A stretch of DNA of 64,000 nucleotides. Source: Alphaproteobacteria bacterium (lineage in GTDB: Bacteria > Pseudomonadota > Alphaproteobacteria > Micavibrionales > Micavibrionaceae). The stretch's first letter is position 1, and every line of letters begins with the position of its first letter. The stretch is from assembly GCA_002690045.1 (NCBI GenBank), contig NZDE01000005.1, positions 54,402 through 118,401 on the forward strand, read 5' to 3'. This document shows, one piece after another, positions 63,234 to 64,000 of this stretch. A program made the position numbers and the translations under genes. Under the pieces are notes generated by a model, which did not search any database, was not told the DNA's origin, and worked only from the letters and a program-made list of their open reading frames with translations.

Positions 63234-64000
63234 ATGCTTGAGAACATTATTAAACAATCAATCGCTCACAGATGGCTGGTTTTGATATCAGTCCTGGCGA
63301 TTTGCGCCCTTGGAATTTACAATTTTAACCGCCTGCCGATTGATGCCGTACCGGACATCACGAACGTGCAGGTGCAGATCAATACTGCAGCAGACGGGTA
63401 CTCCCCCCTAGAGGTTGAGCAGCGCATCACATTCCCCGTTGAAACCGTGCTGGCTGGCATACCGAAACTGGATTACACACGCTCCTTATCACGCTACGGC
63501 CTTTCACAAGTAACCGTGGTGTTTGAAGACGGCACTGACATATTCTTTGCGCGGCAACAAATTGCCGAACGCTTGCAGCAAATTAAAAGCGAAATCCCCG
63601 AAGGCTTAGAGCCAATCATGGGGCCAATCAGTACAGGGCTTGGTGAAATCTTTTTCTATACGGTTGAAGCCGAAGACGGCGCACTCAAAGAAGATGGAAC
63701 GGCCTATACGCCTATGGATCTTTTAACGGTACAAAACTGGATTATTGTGCCGCAACTTCGTAATCTTAAAGGCGTAGTCGAAGTCAACACGATTGGCGGC
63801 TATGAACAGCAATTCCACGTCCAACCCTACCCAGATCAGCTCCTGTCTTACGATTTAAGCATTCATGAAGTGATTGAAGCTCTGGAAGCCAATAATGACA
63901 ATGCCGGAGCCGGATATATCGAGCGCAACGGTGAACAATATCTGGTGCGCATCCCTGGGCAGGTTGAAGGGCTGGAGGATATCCGCAATATTATTGTGAC
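63234..64000 (+). CDS. czcA: RND heavy-metal efflux pump CzcA (partial, runs off the right edge)
   Basis: 255 codons lie in the window, the N-terminal quarter of a pump of about 1,040 residues. TM1 is about 14-34 (WLVLISVLAICALGIYNFN), and the porter phrase NRLPIDAVPDITNVQVQIN, SPLEVEQRITFPVETVLAG and GLGEIFFYTVE are CzcA-type. It exports divalent cations from periplasm or cytosol with proton motive force. GAGGATACACCCA precedes ATG 63234. Whether it prefers Co/Zn/Cd or Cu/Ag is not decidable from this part. Confidence 0.92.
   Translation, partial: MLENIIKQSIAHRWLVLISVLAICALGIYNFNRLPIDAVPDITNVQVQINTAADGYSPLEVEQRITFPVETVLAGIPKLDYTRSLSRYGLSQVTVVFEDGTDIFFARQQIAERLQQIKSEIPEGLEPIMGPISTGLGEIFFYTVEAEDGALKEDGTAYTPMDLLTVQNWIIVPQLRNLKGVVEVNTIGGYEQQFHVQPYPDQLLSYDLSIHEVIEALEANNDNAGAGYIERNGEQYLVRIPGQVEGLEDIRNIIV

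Overview
The window reads as a moderately AT-rich alphaproteobacterial replicon. The evidence is a RepC-type replication initiator, TldD/TldE proteins, a trpBA pair, several chemoreceptors and the general gene style. Most genes have ordinary housekeeping or sensory roles. No rRNA, tRNA or CRISPR array was seen. Species identity and chromosome versus chromid status cannot be settled from the sequence alone.

Layout, left to right. 1-2619: end of a surface-polysaccharide region (outer-membrane beta-barrel, O-antigen ligase/polymerase-like protein). 2599-5172: a plasmid-type module with RepC, a likely counter-transcribed RNA over its leader, a GT-rich repeat zone, a KfrA-like coiled-coil DNA-binding protein and a ribbon-helix-helix-like protein. 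5175-11501: trpBA, dusB-like gene, TerB-like gene, an anchored acidic protein, metY-like gene and an Hpt protein. 11581-18642: a sensory block in which a YfiR-like protein and a TonB receptor diverge from a chemoreceptor and a CHASE-type hybrid histidine kinase. 18752-29656: M3 peptidase, yaaA, heptose-phosphate adenylyltransferase-like gene, and a set suited to amino-acid/2-oxo-acid/acyl-CoA catabolism (fused E1 dehydrogenase, acyltransferase, Glu/Leu-type dehydrogenase, glutaryl-CoA-dehydrogenase-like enzyme), then an SSS symporter.

29818-37917 holds an unusual group: an N-acyl amino acid synthase-like GNAT, a ThiF/E1-like adenylating protein, TldE, a periplasmic binding protein, TldD, a secreted unknown and a nitroreductase-like protein. 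ThiF and nitroreductase domains occur fused in MoeY/Rv1355c-type proteins, so this looks like a split version beside a peptide-processing protease pair. 37979-46572 carries a globin-coupled chemoreceptor, response regulator, FMN reductase, pirin, NhaA, an M20 amidohydrolase, a YchJ-like protein, another chemoreceptor and a secreted sensor-like protein.

46827-52985 is the best candidate for an undescribed system: a tight five-gene operon with two CooC/MinD-like ATPases (the first with a His/Cys tail), a cysteine desulfurase, a fold-III PLP decarboxylase-like enzyme and a cysteine synthase-rhodanese fusion. A Zur-box-like inverted repeat lies just upstream. At 53825-56429 a MacB-like ABC transporter with a His-rich periplasmic loop sits behind a nearly ideal Zur box, so the two loci may form one zinc-responsive region. 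After the glutathione-dependent formaldehyde pathway (frmA, frmB) an IS6-family element (58720-59554) cuts into a regulator gene and marks the entry to a probably acquired CzcCBA metal-efflux operon that runs off the right edge.
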